From Lumbricus rubellus (lineage: Eukaryota; Annelida; Clitellata; Crassiclitellata; Lumbricidae), in contig OX243816.1 in the NCBI GenBank assembly GCA_945859605.1, forward strand, positions 29,941,068-30,005,067: a stretch of 64,000 nucleotides of DNA. Direction: 5' to 3'. Positions 35,713 to 46,889 of the stretch are shown in pieces; position 1 is the stretch's first letter; each line of letters begins with the position of its first letter. A program made the translations under genes and the position numbers. The notes below the pieces were generated by a model, which saw only the letters and a list, made by a program, of their open reading frames with translations, was not told where the DNA came from and did not search any database.

Positions 35713-35926
35713 GAGTCACCATTGAAAGCTATTCAGATGTTGTGGGTCAACCTTATAATGGACACCCTTGCATCACTGGCATTGGCAACGGAGCTGCCAA
35801 ACGAGGAAATGCTCAAAAGAAAGCCGTACGGCCGAACTAAGCCTCTGATTTCGCGGACAATGATGAAGAACATCATTGGACATGGCGTCTACCAACTTGC
35901 TGTCATTTTCACCATTCTGTTTGCAG
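35713..35926 (+). CDS. PMCA exon 16: M6 and M7, ends at a GC donor
   Basis: Residues 828-898: [20 protein letters not shown] (M6, with the Asn and Asp that ligate Ca2+), [20 protein letters not shown], then [20 protein letters not shown] and ILFAG. Frame with exon 17 requires the exon to end at 35926, leaving the donor GCGAGT. The next usable GT, four bases on, gives a frame that stops at once in exon 17. Acceptor TTGCAG. Confidence 0.94.
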
Positions 35927-35932
35927 GCGAGT
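35927..35932 (+). promoter_or_regulatory. Non-canonical GC 5' splice site of intron 16
   Basis: Exon ...TTTGCAG is followed by GCGAGT. Apart from T-to-C at position +2 it is a near-consensus donor, as is usual for GC-AG introns. The intron ends with TTGCAG at 36502. Confidence 0.88.
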
Positions 35933-36200
35933 CTCCTTACCAGTTGGATCGGTTCTATGAAAGTTGTATGCTTGCATAAACCTAATAAATAAAACTTTAT
36001 GGAATAAAACTAAACTCTTGACTCAAAGTTATAATTAGAAAATTTTCTGTGATAACAGCTTAGATGCTTTTGCATCTAATCCAGACTCTTGAGGCAAAGT
36101 TATTTTGGATATTATTAGAAAACTTTCTGTGATGATAACAAAGGTACTTAAAAAAGAATCTCAATTGTAACAAATAGTGAAAAACACTCAAGACTTCTTG

Positions 36201-36513
36201 TTATTTTTAGTAGCTTACAGCATATTTTTTGTATTGGTTATTATTCGAAGTTATGACTTGATAGAACATAAATTTCCTTCATTATTATTAATTATTCCTA
36301 GTTGTGTTTTAAAGCTGAAATGTCGGACACGTGCATTGCAGGCGATAAGTGTAAGAAGTTATTTTAGTAGCTTACAGTGTATTATTTTTGTAAGGGTTAT
36401 TATTTGAAGTTCTGACTTGATAGAACTTTTCCTTCATTAATATTATTAATTATCTCTAGAACTTGTGTTTTTAAGCTGAAATGTCGCACACGTGCATTGC
36501 AGGCGATAAGTGG
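36201..36513 (+). repeat. Tandem duplication spanning the exon 17 acceptor
   Basis: Copy 1 (36201-36351) and copy 2 (36359-36513) each run from TTATTTTAG-like sequence through CACGTGCATTGCAG into GCGATAAGTG. They share about 150 bases with scattered substitutions and small indels. Copy 2 carries the real exon start. Copy 1 carries a decoy AG at 36340-36341; reading on from it hits TAG within nine codons. Confidence 0.9.
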
Positions 36514-36723
36514 TTTGACATAGACAACGGCCGCATGGATCCCACGTCGCACAGCCCTCCGTCTCCATCGCCGCATTTCACAATCATCTTCAACACATTC
36601 GTCCTGATGACTCTTTTCAACGAGATCAATGCGCGCAAGATCCACGGCCAACGCAACGTCTTCGAGGGACTCATCCGCAATCCAGTCTTCATTGGCATCT
36701 GGATCTTTACGTTTGCAGCTCAG
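36503..36723 (+). CDS. PMCA exon 17: M7-M8 loop, M8, start of M9; GC donor
   Basis: Residues 899-972: split Gly, [40 protein letters not shown] (M8), [20 protein letters not shown] and [10 protein letters not shown] (start of M9). The exon must end at 36723 to meet IIIVQFGG of exon 18, so its donor is GCAAGC. Acceptor TTGCAG, of which a near-identical copy lies 161 nt upstream. Confidence 0.95.
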
Positions 36724-36729
36724 GCAAGC
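36724..36729 (+). promoter_or_regulatory. Non-canonical GC 5' splice site of intron 17
   Basis: Exon ...GCTCAG is followed by GCAAGC, and the intron ends with TTTCAG at 37858. No GT nearby restores the conserved [11 protein letters not shown] junction. A tail-module repeat starts about 20 nt downstream. Confidence 0.88.
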
Positions 36730-36746
36730 AACGATCGACATTGTAA

Positions 36747-37030
36747 TCGTACATTTATATAGCGCCCCTTCAAGAGAACTCCTCAGAGACGCTCCCGACC
36801 TGACACCAAACCACAATCAAAGAGAATGGTTTTCAAACGCTTGCGGAAAAGGGGCAAAGAAAGGCAAAGAAGTTCATTACGGAGACTAATAGGTAACTTA
36901 TTCCAGAAAGACGGACCGGACCGACCATAGCAAAGCTTCTGTGCAGCACTGGGGAAGATAGAGCCATAGACATTGGCATTGTCTTTCTTAGGTTACATTC
37001 TAGGGATATGTGTGCCGACATTCACGTGCC
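36747..37030 (-). mobile_element. Repeat with SINE-like tail module
   Basis: ATTTATATAGCGCCCCTTCA then CTCAGAGACGCTCCCGACC, followed by a body (AACTTATTCCAGAAAGACGG) shared in diverged form with 38055-38260. It starts about 20 nt after the GC donor of exon 17. Confidence 0.6.
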
Positions 37031-37424
37031 TGGTTTATGACTAGTCTGATTAGATGTTTGGTGAAAAACCAAGGTAACACTGTGAGTGCTAACACTACTG
37101 GTGAGTGGTAACACTGATCATTTACCGTGCATTGCTCATTTTCTTACGTGGAGAATAGTTGTCCGAGGTTTCTGTCGTCTCTAAACAAAAAATTTTCCAG
37201 TCCAGGACCATTATTCTAAGTTTTAATTAATGGTGGTGCTGTATTTGTGTAGTAAATAATTTGATATTGAGGCTTTTGAATGGATGATGCCTTAAGGAGA
37301 GGAGAGTTTCATTAATTTATTGTCAAATCACTTAGAAACTCATGGGCTTACTAAGCATAATTATATTAATAAAAATAATATTTTTCTTTAATAAAACGCT
37401 TGCAAACGCACAGCACTGTACATA

Positions 37425-37525
37425 TTTGTATGTGCATGTGTTATGGCGCCCGTTCAAGCTAACTACTCAGAGGTGCTTCCGAATGCAGAGCGGACACTGC
37501 ATGGGAGTTTCACGTCGAAGCGTTT
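37425..37525 (-). mobile_element. Partial SINE, antisense 3' half
   Basis: GTTATGGCGCCCGTTCAAG, GAGGTGCTTCCGAATGCAGA, GGGAGTTTCACGTCGAAGC; the box B and head part is missing. Confidence 0.75.
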
Positions 37526-37858
37526 TATAATAATATCCAGAGTTTGCACATGTACAAATTACGCAGTAATCTTAATTAACATCAATCTTAACTACTAACA
37601 GAACAGAGCCTGCAACACACGGCGCTAATCACAGCCTACAAAGCATATCTTGAAATCACTGCATTAACGCGTTGCATCCAGAACTTTGGTGCACTCAGAA
37701 TTTGGACTATTAAAAATTGATCAAAGTAGGCGCTTGCAAAAAATAAGCGTTTGTGACCGCTATGACCATGGCCGTGTACCACATATGTTTTAAAATAAGT
37801 GCAGCTAGCAAAATGATTGTTGCACTGTTTTGCTGACGATTCAGTTGTTCTCTTTCAG

Positions 37859-37966
37859 ATCATCATTGTGCAGTTTGGAGGCCATGCGTTTTTTACGTAT
37901 TCTTTGACGGTCGAACAGTGGATGTGGTGCTTATTCCTTGGCTTTGGTGAGCTGCTCTGGGGCCAG
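37859..37966 (+). CDS. PMCA exon 18: M9 end and M10
   Basis: Residues 973-1008: [20 protein letters not shown] then [16 protein letters not shown] (M10). Acceptor TTTCAG, donor GTAATG; 36 codons, both ends phase 0. Alignment to the family is unbroken, confirming both neighbouring splice choices. Confidence 0.95.
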
Positions 37967-38054
37967 GTAATGATTCATTCAATGCAATTCATTAGAGTTT
38001 GGCATTGATCTGCTTCTATGTGCCAGGATGTATATTCTTTCATTCTTTCTTTAT

Positions 38055-38260
38055 GTAGCACCACTTCAAGAAGTCCACTCAGAGGCATTCCCAGTCCAAC
38101 CACGGTGATACAAAAAGTTTTAAGGAGTCTGTAAAACACTGATGAGTCAACCCTAGGTAACAGGCATATCTCCAACAGGAGACTGACTATTCCAGACAGA
38201 TGGACCTACAACTGAGAAAGCACGACGCTTTGACCTGTAAATGACCTGTTCTTTGTTGCA
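38055..38260 (-). mobile_element. Repeat with SINE-like tail module
   Basis: TTTATGTAGCACCACTTCAA, CACTCAGAGGCATTCCCAG, then CTATTCCAGACAGATGGACC, similar to the copy at 36747. Confidence 0.55.
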
Positions 38261-38516
38261 TTGGCCTTATGTCTGGTCCTCTGTAGCACTGGTCTTATGT
38301 GTAGGAGTTTGATTGATCCTTTGCTATTAATGTGAGTTTTGGACAGTGGCTCGAGTTGTCAACTGTGCCAGGCCTTTTATGACATTTAGAAATTGTTTTC
38401 TGTCAGATGGGATTTTTCTAATGTGACTGGCGACAAAGGGGGACTGGACAAGTGTACAGTCTAACCCACTGGCACTTGTTTGGTTTTTGTTTGGTTTTGT
38501 TACTTTGTCACCCAAA

Positions 38517-38780
38517 CATAGGCGTACAAGGCGGGGGTCCAAAGGGGCAAATGCCCCCCCCCCCCAAATTTCGGGCAAGTCTGTTTTTTCGGGCAAGGCA
38601 GACCCGGATAAAGTGTAAAAGGCTAGAAACTGTATTTTTTACAAGATTTGAGCTCGATGACTAAAAAAGGTCCTCAACTTTTTTGTCTGGGAAAAATAGT
38701 ATTTTCCACCACGAGATTTTTTTTCGGGCAGAAGTAAAATCTTGACACCCCCCACTGCTGAAATCTCCCATATGCCTATG
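38517..38780. mobile_element. CATAGGCGTAC-ended MITE, copy 1
   Basis: Starts CATAGGCGTACAAGGCGGGG, ends CCATATGCCTATG. Contains a C-run, AATTTCGGGCAAGT and TTTTCGGGCAGAAGT. Opposite orientation to the copy at 61014. No clean target duplication. Confidence 0.8.
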
Positions 38781-39160
38781 CAACAAAGGATAACGATTTA
38801 TTAAAATGTTATAAATGCATGAACTGATTTGCAGTTGAACGCATTACGTGGTAAAGAGCAGCAGACTAATTCTTGATGGGAATTTAATTCAATAGTTTGC
38901 TCGTCCGTTGCGATAAAGTGGATCCAGATGGTGTAAACCGCAGTGCAGAAACATGGCTCTCATATGAACATAAACTTTAGAACGTGTTCACACTGCAGCT
39001 TAACCTCAGTAGAATATCTCCATGTTATGTACAGTGCTCTAATAAAGTTTAAGACTACAGTACAATAGCAATGGCTAGTACATTTAATAGGTTGCTACTT
39101 GAGTCTTAGTTTCTTTCAGAATGTTTTAATATAGAACTTTGTCATATTGTTAAATTGCAG

Positions 39161-39331
39161 CTTGTGACATGCATACCAACCCACAGACTTCCGAAGAATA
39201 TGGTCCTTGGTGCGGCCTCGCCGGAAGAGATCGAACGGATGGAGAAGGATGTGGAGGAGGATGCCATGAATGACGAGGCCGGTCGGGGACAGATCCTGTG
39301 GATAAGAGGCCTCACCAGACTCCAGCACCAG
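39161..39331 (+). CDS. PMCA exon 19: post-M10 tail and first half of calmodulin site
   Basis: Residues 1009-1065: LVTCIPTHRLPKNMVLGAAS, an acidic stretch (EEIERMEKDVEEDAMNDEAG), then RGQILWIRGLTRLQHQ. The Trp of ILW is position 1 of the 1-18 calmodulin-binding anchor pair known from PMCA. Acceptor TTGCAG, donor GTTTGT, phase 0 out. The helix is completed by exon 20a or 20b. Confidence 0.95.
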
Positions 39332-39666
39332 GTTTGTCCTCATCCTCTTCACAGTGCTCTGTGACGACTCTCTTTGTGATTTGTTTATGGTGATACAGTA
39401 GAATTGTGTTTGCCGCATTTTGGCAGACAATCAATTTGACTCAATCATGATTTTCACCATTGTGATGAAATTCTACAGCTCTGCGATGCTAGGCTAGAAG
39501 GATTATATGTCGAGAGGTCAATGAATTGCATTGTATGCTTCATCGCTATAACCTTGTTGACGTTAAACTGACGTTAAATTGAATGTGGATTACATGATTG
39601 TCTCATCGTGTTCGTCAGTAATCTAGTTTCTTGCTTCTGGAGATTTGTGCCTTCCCTGCATCCATT

Positions 39667-39870
39667 GGGGCACGGTGGTGTAGTGAGTATGTTCGTTGCC
39701 TTGCAGCCAGAGGGTTGCAGGTTTGAATCCACCTCAAACCACCATGTAGGGACCCTGAGCAATTACTTCACTCGCAATTGCTCAGTGCTTCGGCATGAAA
39801 CTCTGATTCAGTGTTCGTGCTGTAGTCGGGAGCGCTTCTGAGTAGAATTCTTGAAGGGGCGCCATAACTA
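39667..39870 (+). mobile_element. tRNA-derived SINE, subfamily a
   Basis: GGGGCACGGTGGTGTAGTGA, GCAGGTTTGAATCC box B, CTCAAACCACCATGTAGGGA, CTTGAAGGGGCGCCATAACT. Confidence 0.92.
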
Positions 39871-39948
39871 GTCAAGGTCATTGATCTGTAATGTATTGTA
39901 CTGGTAAGTGGACGTATATAATGGTACAACCTTATGGTCCGTGTCAAC

Positions 39949-40162
39949 TGGGGTGTAGTGGTGGCGTCGTTGCCTTGGAGTCGGAAGGCTCGAGGTTCGA
40001 ATCCACCTCGCCGTGTCAGGACCTTGGCCAAGTCCTTCACTCACAATTGGTCAGCGCTTCGGCGTGAAACTCCGATACAGTGTCCGCTCTGCATTCGGGA
40101 GCGCCTCTGAGTAGAGAGAGCTTGAAGAGGTGCTATAACAAGTGTACATACAAACAAACAAA
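39949..40162 (+). mobile_element. tRNA-derived SINE, subfamily b
   Basis: GGGGTGTAGTGGTGGCGTCG, TTGCCTTGGAGTCGGAAGG, GAGGTTCGAATCC box B, CCACCTCGCCGTG, tail CTTGAAGAGGTGCTATAACA plus CAAACAAACA. Only 80 bp after a subfamily a copy. Confidence 0.92.
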
Positions 40163-40934
40163 TGTCCATGTGGTCTAGAATTTCTTGTTTGCGTGCATGG
40201 CTGATGAATTATTTGGCCACAGGTTAAATACTAATTTATATGTCAGAGACGCTTCTACATTTTCCTGACGGCGACGACTCTGGTGCAAGGATTGCTTGTA
40301 ATAATTCAGACACAAACATATGTCGTGCTGCATATTATTTAGTCTGATTCCAATCTGACTTCCAGAGTAGTCATCCAGATTTAAAGAGTGGCTCTAGAAT
40401 TTAAACCGAATTTCATTTTATGATTGCCAGAGAAGTGATTACGATTAGCAAAGATGTCTTAATATTTTGAGACAATAGTCTGTTTGAACTTATTTCATTG
40501 TTGTGATGTTACCAGCAATAACGAATGACTGTGATTCTATTCTATGCTATTTAAAGACTTTTAAAGCTCATTTCTCGGTGCTATCTAATCAGAGGTGCTC
40601 CCAGCGCAAAGAACCCCTTAGAAAGCTATGTCTTTAAGGAATATTAAAGCAGAAAAAGAATGATTGTGATTTTATTATTTGCTGCTTAGGAATTACAATA
40701 ACATCAAGACCACTTGAGAAAAGATAAGTCTTTAGGAATTGGGCAGAAAAAAATTGTGACCTCAGATAACATTCGAGTATGAGTCGTTGAGAAACCGAAT
40801 GTGTAGAGTGTAGACAGAGTGTTCGTTCGTTTGCTCACAGACTTTGATGAAATGTGGATTTGCAATCAGCCATACTCTTTTGAACTCGTGTATAGCGCCC
40901 TTTCCTTCGGCCTTGGCTGAGCTATGGCACTATA

Positions 40935-41310
40935 TAAATCGTCTTATTATTATTATTATTATTATTACTTTATTCTCCTTTTAATATCTTCAAGAAAACA
41001 TATCAGTAACAGGAAGTACAAAAAACTAGAAAAGTTATAGCTATTGTTATATGTCTATTATTATTGTTATATGTTTATTATTATTATTATTATTTTATTC
41101 TCCTTTTAATATATTCAAGAAAGCATATCAGTAAGAGGAAGTACAATAAACTAGAAAAGTTATAGCTATTGTTATAGCTATTGTTATATGTCTATTATTA
41201 TTATTATATGTTTTATTATTATTATCTTATTATTATTATTATTATTATTATTTTTTTTTTTAAATTGTATTCTGGAACGGCTATTATTATTATTATTATT
41301 ATTGGCCTAC
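40935..41310 (+). repeat. TTA trinucleotide tracts and local duplication
   Basis: TTATTATTA runs, with CTCCTTTTAATAT / TTCAAGAAA / CATATCAGTAA / AGGAAGTACAA duplicated at about 40977 and 41099. Confidence 0.8.
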
Positions 41311-41487
41311 TTCCAACAGGTGATGTTGAAGCATTGCAGACGATGAAATGTTGGTAGAAGTTGCTACTTCTTGAGCTGATGCTCTGTATGATCTGTCAAC
41401 ATCACCTGGAAATACTGTTAAATCAGCAATGCATTTTCAAAAAAAAAAGCTCAGATGTCCCACTTTTAGATAAAATGAGCAGACGGT

Positions 41488-41605
41488 TTCAGATTTAAAT
41501 CCACCTCAAGCCGCCTTGAACAAGTCCTTCACTCGCAATTGCTCGTGTGCTTCAGCGTGAAACTCCGATACAGTGTCCATGATGTAGTTGGGACATAATG
41601 ATAGC
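41488..41605 (+). mobile_element. Partial SINE (box B to mid body)
   Basis: AGATTTAAATCCACCTCAAG, CAAGTCCTTCACTCGCAATT, GTGAAACTCCGATACAGTGT; lacks head and tail. Confidence 0.8.
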
Positions 41606-41814
41606 ATTTATATACATGTATGTCTGGTTCTTGTATGGAACAATGGCTATGTCGGTTCAATTGTTATAAAATAATTGGTAAGGGTTGATAATTTTGTTGG
41701 TGCTACATAATGTGAGGTGCAGTATTTAGGATTCTTTTTGTAGGTTTTTGGATGTTTACAGTAGTACAGCTTGTTAGCTGAGACTATGTTCATTCATTCA
41801 TTCATTCATTTCGA

Positions 41815-41965
41815 GAATTTATATAGTGCGAGAATTTATATACTGTGAGAATTTAAATACTGTCAGGATTTATATACTGTGAGAATTTATATACTGTCAG
41901 GATTTATATACTGTGAGAATTTATATACTGTGAGAATTTATATAGTGCGAGAATTTATATGGGTA
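41815..41965 (+). repeat. 17-bp minisatellite
   Basis: About 9 copies of GAGAATTTATATACTGT. Confidence 0.92.
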
Positions 41966-41969
41966 CAGT

Positions 41970-43868
41970 TGTGAGATCATTTCCGAGCAACTAAGTGCTG
42001 ATTGTGCTGATCAAATCTTCCAGATCATGATCAGCATGTTTCTTGATTTTTGGCATAAAATGGATTGACCAATCATAACTTAACTTTGTTCTCAATAAAG
42101 TGGTGAAGGAGACTAATTAGTTATTGTAATTGCTTTCTTGATGGAATCATTAAGCATGTGGCCTTTGAGTTATTTTGAGTTATTTTGTTCCTGGTTTTTG
42201 TTCATTTCTGTCCTCTTATGTAGATATTTCTCTATCTCTATACGTTGAATATAGTCATCTAGATGCATATTATAAATGAAGTGTAGTCTTGTTTTCTGGC
42301 ACTTTATCTTTGGTGTGCTGATCTGCTAGCCTGCTTTAATAGACAGTGAACTTTATATATCAACCTCACTTTTCTAGAAATAGCCCGTTAAGAGTTTCAA
42401 AATTGATTTTCAATTACCAAAATTTCTGGTTTTTTCTTAAACATATTGCAATTTCTACTACATTACTATGTTGAGCTTAATTTGGGGGAGGGGATATTAG
42501 ATGGAGAAAACTTGTTTAAATCAAATGACCAATGAAGTATAGATCTCTCAAACTTCCTTTTTACAAAAATTATTGACGTCTGCTTATTTTTGTAAAATGC
42601 AATTGTTTTTCTTTATGGTTATATTTTCTTATAGCATATGATTTCTGTTCGTGCCTTAAATGTTGCATTCTATTCAATCTGCTGTATATCTCATTCCTCA
42701 ACTCCATTGTCTTGCATTTCCCTTTGTTTCAATTGTGTGGTGCAAGTAGTATCAATGCCATTCTGTCCCACTCTTCTCTGTTTATCCTTGTTTGGTCTGG
42801 CACAGCGAACTGCAGTACTGCTGTTAAAATGTTTTTAATACCTATATTCTTTGAATGTTTAATAGTGCTACTCTTTATCAAGTTGACTCTTCAATTGCCC
42901 TTTTTTGTTGTCCTTTATGCTTCAGATATATTCTATTCTACGCTTCTATGGTGTAACTGTTGTTCCCATGTGTGTTTTATGAAAGTCTGCTCCTGCCATT
43001 CAAATTCTTTAGATCAGCCACATACAGTGATTTTCTTAAAGTATTGTATTTCAAAATTCTGCACTCAAGTATGAGAATTCTGTGTGGCGTAACATGTAAA
43101 TGGGTTACAACAAAATTTGGACAAAACCTCTTCAGTCTTCCTTGTTATGTCCTTGTTTCTATCATGCCAGAGACTCTAAGCTCTTCTGCTATCCTGTAGG
43201 TTGGTACAGCTGTGTTGGATTGCTGCTCTGTTACGCTGCTTGATGGTATTGTCTAAATTGCATATTGTTGATTTATATCAAATAATAAATTTAATCATAC
43301 TTTATTGTGAAAAATGAAATTCCTCTAAGTTGAAAAACTTTCCTCTATAATGTAAAATATCAATTTTATTAAGACATTCTGAAAGTTATAAAAGTTAAAA
43401 AATTCAGAAACCCCTTCATGCATTATAAATATTTTTTTATTTAAGAAGGTATTTTAGGAATTTGAATAGTACAATCTTTTAGATTTTAGCTCAACATTTG
43501 AAAAAACAGATCTATTAGTGGTTTTGTTTAACTTACCTGCCTTTCAGAAACAATTTTTTCTCTAGATTTCTAAAACATTCATTGCTATGATAAACGTTTC
43601 AAGAATGAAGTTAGGAAATAAATTCTGCTCGGCAATTTTCAATTTTTGCGTTTTGCAATTTTTGCCGAATCTTATGAGAATTCTTAGAATAAAAATCCTT
43701 ATATCTATCAGTCAAAAGTATTTTGAAGCTTTTGGGCAACCATTCAGCAGAACCTCCTTTAATTTAGCCGATATATACTTCCTGCTTCTGGTGATTTTTG
43801 TTCTTTTTGTTCATCATTTGTTTTTTTGATGTTGCATGCTTAGCCTTTCTTCATTTTCGTTGTGTTCT
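41970..43868. other. Intron 19 upstream of exon 20a, nothing recognised
   Basis: AT-rich sequence with short random open frames; no motif, splice pair or repeat I can support. Confidence 0.45.
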
Positions 43869-43870
43869 AG

Positions 43871-44059
43871 ATTCGTGTCGTCAACGCATTCCGCATGGGT
43901 CTGGAGGCGGACAGCTTCGAGAAGCGAAGCCTCTCGTCCATGCAGAGCCAGTATTCCCTGCAGAACCTGCGGATGATGTATACGCTTCGGCGACAGGGGG
44001 GAGCGAGTTCGGACACAGAGGGCACCCCTTCGGGCGTAGACGATAGCCTCAGGATCTGA
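43871..44059 (+). CDS. PMCA alternative last exon 20a (tail ends SLRI)
   Basis: Encodes 62 residues and a TGA: IRVVNAFRMGLEADSFEKRS, a Ser/Gln-rich middle, and a tail ending DDSLRI. IRVVNAF completes the calmodulin-binding helix; its Phe is position 18 relative to the Trp in exon 19. The last three residues (LRI) fit a class II PDZ ligand only loosely. Acceptor TTCTAG. An in-frame stop with no splice site needed makes it a terminal exon. The upstream phase fits exactly. Confidence 0.9.
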   Translation: MRVVNAFRMGLEADSFEKRSLSSMQSQYSLQNLRMMYTLRRQGGASSDTEGTPSGVDDSLRI

Positions 44060-46391
44060 TGCTGATGGGGATGCTGCTGGTGATGGGAATATGCACCACC
44101 TGTTCTTGCTGGGAACAGTACTATTCCAGTCCAACCATGTTCTTCTCACAGTTGGCACGATGATCTTTTCTCTGGTTCTCGACTCGTGTTTTTGCAGTGC
44201 AGCTTCTTGTCTGTAAGGTTATGCGGAGAAGCGGGTGGAGAAGTTGCAGCGGGGGGGTGGGGAGGGGGGAAAGCGGTGTTTGTGCTTTGCTCTTTCAGAT
44301 TAATTATACATGCCTCTCTCTGCTGACCGTCGGTAAATTTTATAATGATTTTTTATTGATGGTTTCTGTTATTACCTGTACGCTTTGGTTGTGGTGGCTG
44401 AGCATTTTAAGTTTGGTTCAGTTGGAGTCTATCATGTTCGCTTTCAGAATTTCTCTTCTTTTGGGGTTAGCATTAGCCGCTGGAACCACAGCGTTGAAGA
44501 AGAAGGTAGAAGTTTACGGGAGTCAGTCCGTCGTACATTGAGACATGTCATATTTTGAAGAAAGACTGCAGGATTAAATTTAAGGCAGCAAAATAACGAT
44601 GAAATTTGTAAGAACGGGTGCAACATGTCTTGATATTTTTTCACTAGTGTGTCCATGCAGGCATTTAAATAAGTATTCAACTTATGATGAGTGGAGCAAT
44701 GCACCACCCATCTGCAAAGTAGACATTCTGATGGTTTTAAAAGTAGACATTCTAAAACTAGCATGAGTACATGTTTGTTCATTCTTTTCGTGGGACTGTT
44801 GCTCCAAAGGGAACTTGATCAAGTTATTACAAAGTTATTTAGAATCATCGAGTTTTATTTGGTAAAGGTAATAATGTAGAGCAATTTCTTGACGAAATTA
44901 AATGACTCGATTAAAGTAGTAAAACTGATATTGCATAAATATGTAGCAAGGCCAGCTAATCATGTGGTAAATGTTCAGGCTGTGACACGTAGGAAGTCAG
45001 AGTTAGTCACAATAGCGAGCAGGCATGTGTTGTAAAATGATGCGGATTTTTCACAATTCATTTTCTTGTCCTCTGTTTGCACTTTGCGCATTGCATTGCT
45101 ATTACCTGCTCAGTAAGATAATCTCGAGATAAGAGAGAGTACACTGCACGTGACCTGTGTTCTACGGATTGGATCTAATTGTATTTCGAGATTCTGCATT
45201 TTAGTTTATGATCATGCCTGTAGATTTTATTTCAAGTTCTGCACACAATGGCAAGATAGATTGCCGCCATCTCAGATGACTGAGAACATGAAGGATTGGA
45301 AAACTTTAATGTCTTGTAGCAGTAAAGGTTGCAACGTGGAAGTGTGCTACTTTGTCGGTGGCAACTAATTTGCTCAAAATATTTCAGTTTCGATATTTTA
45401 TAGCGATTTTAAAAAGAACTGCAAGATTCTGGAACAGTTGTTAGCAAATTTACAGTTGAATAGATGAGTAAGGTGGCTTGAATGTATCTTCGTCTTCTAA
45501 GAGTCTGCTGATTTATAAATGCAGAAAATATCAGTATTTATTGTGATGGGCATTCAGAAATGATAAATGTGCACATGCAGAATATGACGTTGGAATTGCT
45601 TTTATTTACAATCTTTTGCAAAATGTGAATTATGCAACAGCTAGATACTGACGACTTCGTAGTGGAGGACACGTCAGAATTGCTTTTAAATAGTTTAATT
45701 GTCCACTGCTTTTTGTGACTATGCTCAGCCAGCTTCAATCTTTAAAAGTTTCTGACATATTGAAAACAACTTTTGCAGGCAAAAAATCTTGTCTAAATCA
45801 TGATGATGCTGCTTTCTGTTTGAACGCTAATTGCACAATTGAAAATTGACAAAAGAACTCACAAATTATGATGAAACTCAATTTGAACATGGATTTCTTA
45901 GATTGAATCATGTTGAGATATAACGAGGCTGTGTAAATTGTCTAATAGCATTCTATAAGTGCATCAAAATGAATAGGATTGAGAATGCGCAAAGGCTTGC
46001 AGCTTCTAATTTGATCATGTATGATTTTAATTGAAAAGAAGTTAGCAGCGTGAAAAACTCATGCTACAGACGCAAATTCTTTGCTGCTTTTTAAAGAAAT
46101 CGTGTTCACAAGCAGACACTTTCTACCCACATTCAGACATTGATGCTTTTTTTATGTTGTGGATCTTGTCTAAAGCAGTTTATATTACATTCTGTGCTTC
46201 ATTCCTTTGTATAGTCAGCAAATTTTGTATTTCTCGTTCACAGTCATTAGAATTGTTCTTGTGATGTGTTAGGTTTCCTGCTTTATGTTGATTCTGGTCT
46301 AGTTTGCGCAAACTATTGTCTGTTCTGAGTTTACTATGCAAGTTTTACGGTATTAAATTTTTTTACGATGTAGTCTCGATATTCGTTCTTA
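44060..46391 (+). other. Likely 3' UTR of exon 20a and following intron
   Basis: No coding signal. ATTAAA at 44573-44578 and again near 44896 are possible weak polyadenylation signals for the 20a transcript; no AATAAA is seen close by. A good AATAAA occurs only at 50994-50999. The rest is plain AT-rich sequence. Confidence 0.35.
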
Positions 46392-46402
46392 TGTGTCTTC
46401 TT

Positions 46403-46866
46403 CACCTGGTCACCTGGTGCCGTCAGCTTCTGCAGCTCTGGCGATATCCCTGATGTATCCTCTCCAGTTGATCCTCTCCCTAGTCGCCTCTCTTAGCTCC
46501 TCCAGTCTCATGCCAGACTTTTCCTGTACCTCATCCAACCATTTCTTCCTTGGCCTTCCACATCTTCTCCTTCCCTCACCGCATGCCGTCATCAGCTCCT
46601 TTTCCAAACCATTAGATCTCATCACATGGCCGAAGTAGCTCAGTTTCCTCCAAGTTGCTGTTTGCTGCAGTGTCTCCTCCCTCTCTATTCCGAGCTCCAC
46701 GCGCACCGATTCGTTAGTTCTCTTCTCCGTCCATGAAATCCTTAGCATCTTTCTCCAAATCCACATCTCACATGCATTGATTTTCTTTTCCATATCCCGT
46801 GTCTTTGTCCATGTCTCGCATCCATATAGGACCACTGGGAAGATCAGTGCTTTTACCAGTCTTTTC
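46403..46866 (-). mobile_element. RTE-like LINE, short 5'-truncated copy with target duplication
   Basis: Antisense copy of the last 464 bp of the element at 16075-17067. Its open frame (VVLYGCETWTKTRDMEKK to the stop) differs from copy 1 at one residue (Ser/Gly) over 141. An 11-bp duplication TGTGTCTTCTT flanks it at 46392-46402 and 46867-46877. This is a target-primed insertion with 5' truncation and not a working gene. Confidence 0.95.
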
Positions 46867-46889
46867 TGTGTCTTCTTAGGTTGGTAATT

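Noticed and set aside
35931..35936. GT at GTCTCC as an ordinary donor for exon 16
   Set aside because: Poor donor consensus, and it puts exon 17 into a frame with an immediate stop, losing the conserved FAG-DKWFD junction.
38452..38664. Gly/Pro-run open frames here and at 61002-61281
   Set aside because: Translations of the C/G runs in the CATAGGCGTAC MITE.
44197..44541. 114-codon frame after exon 20a
   Set aside because: No recognisable domain, no splice support, lies in the probable 3' UTR.
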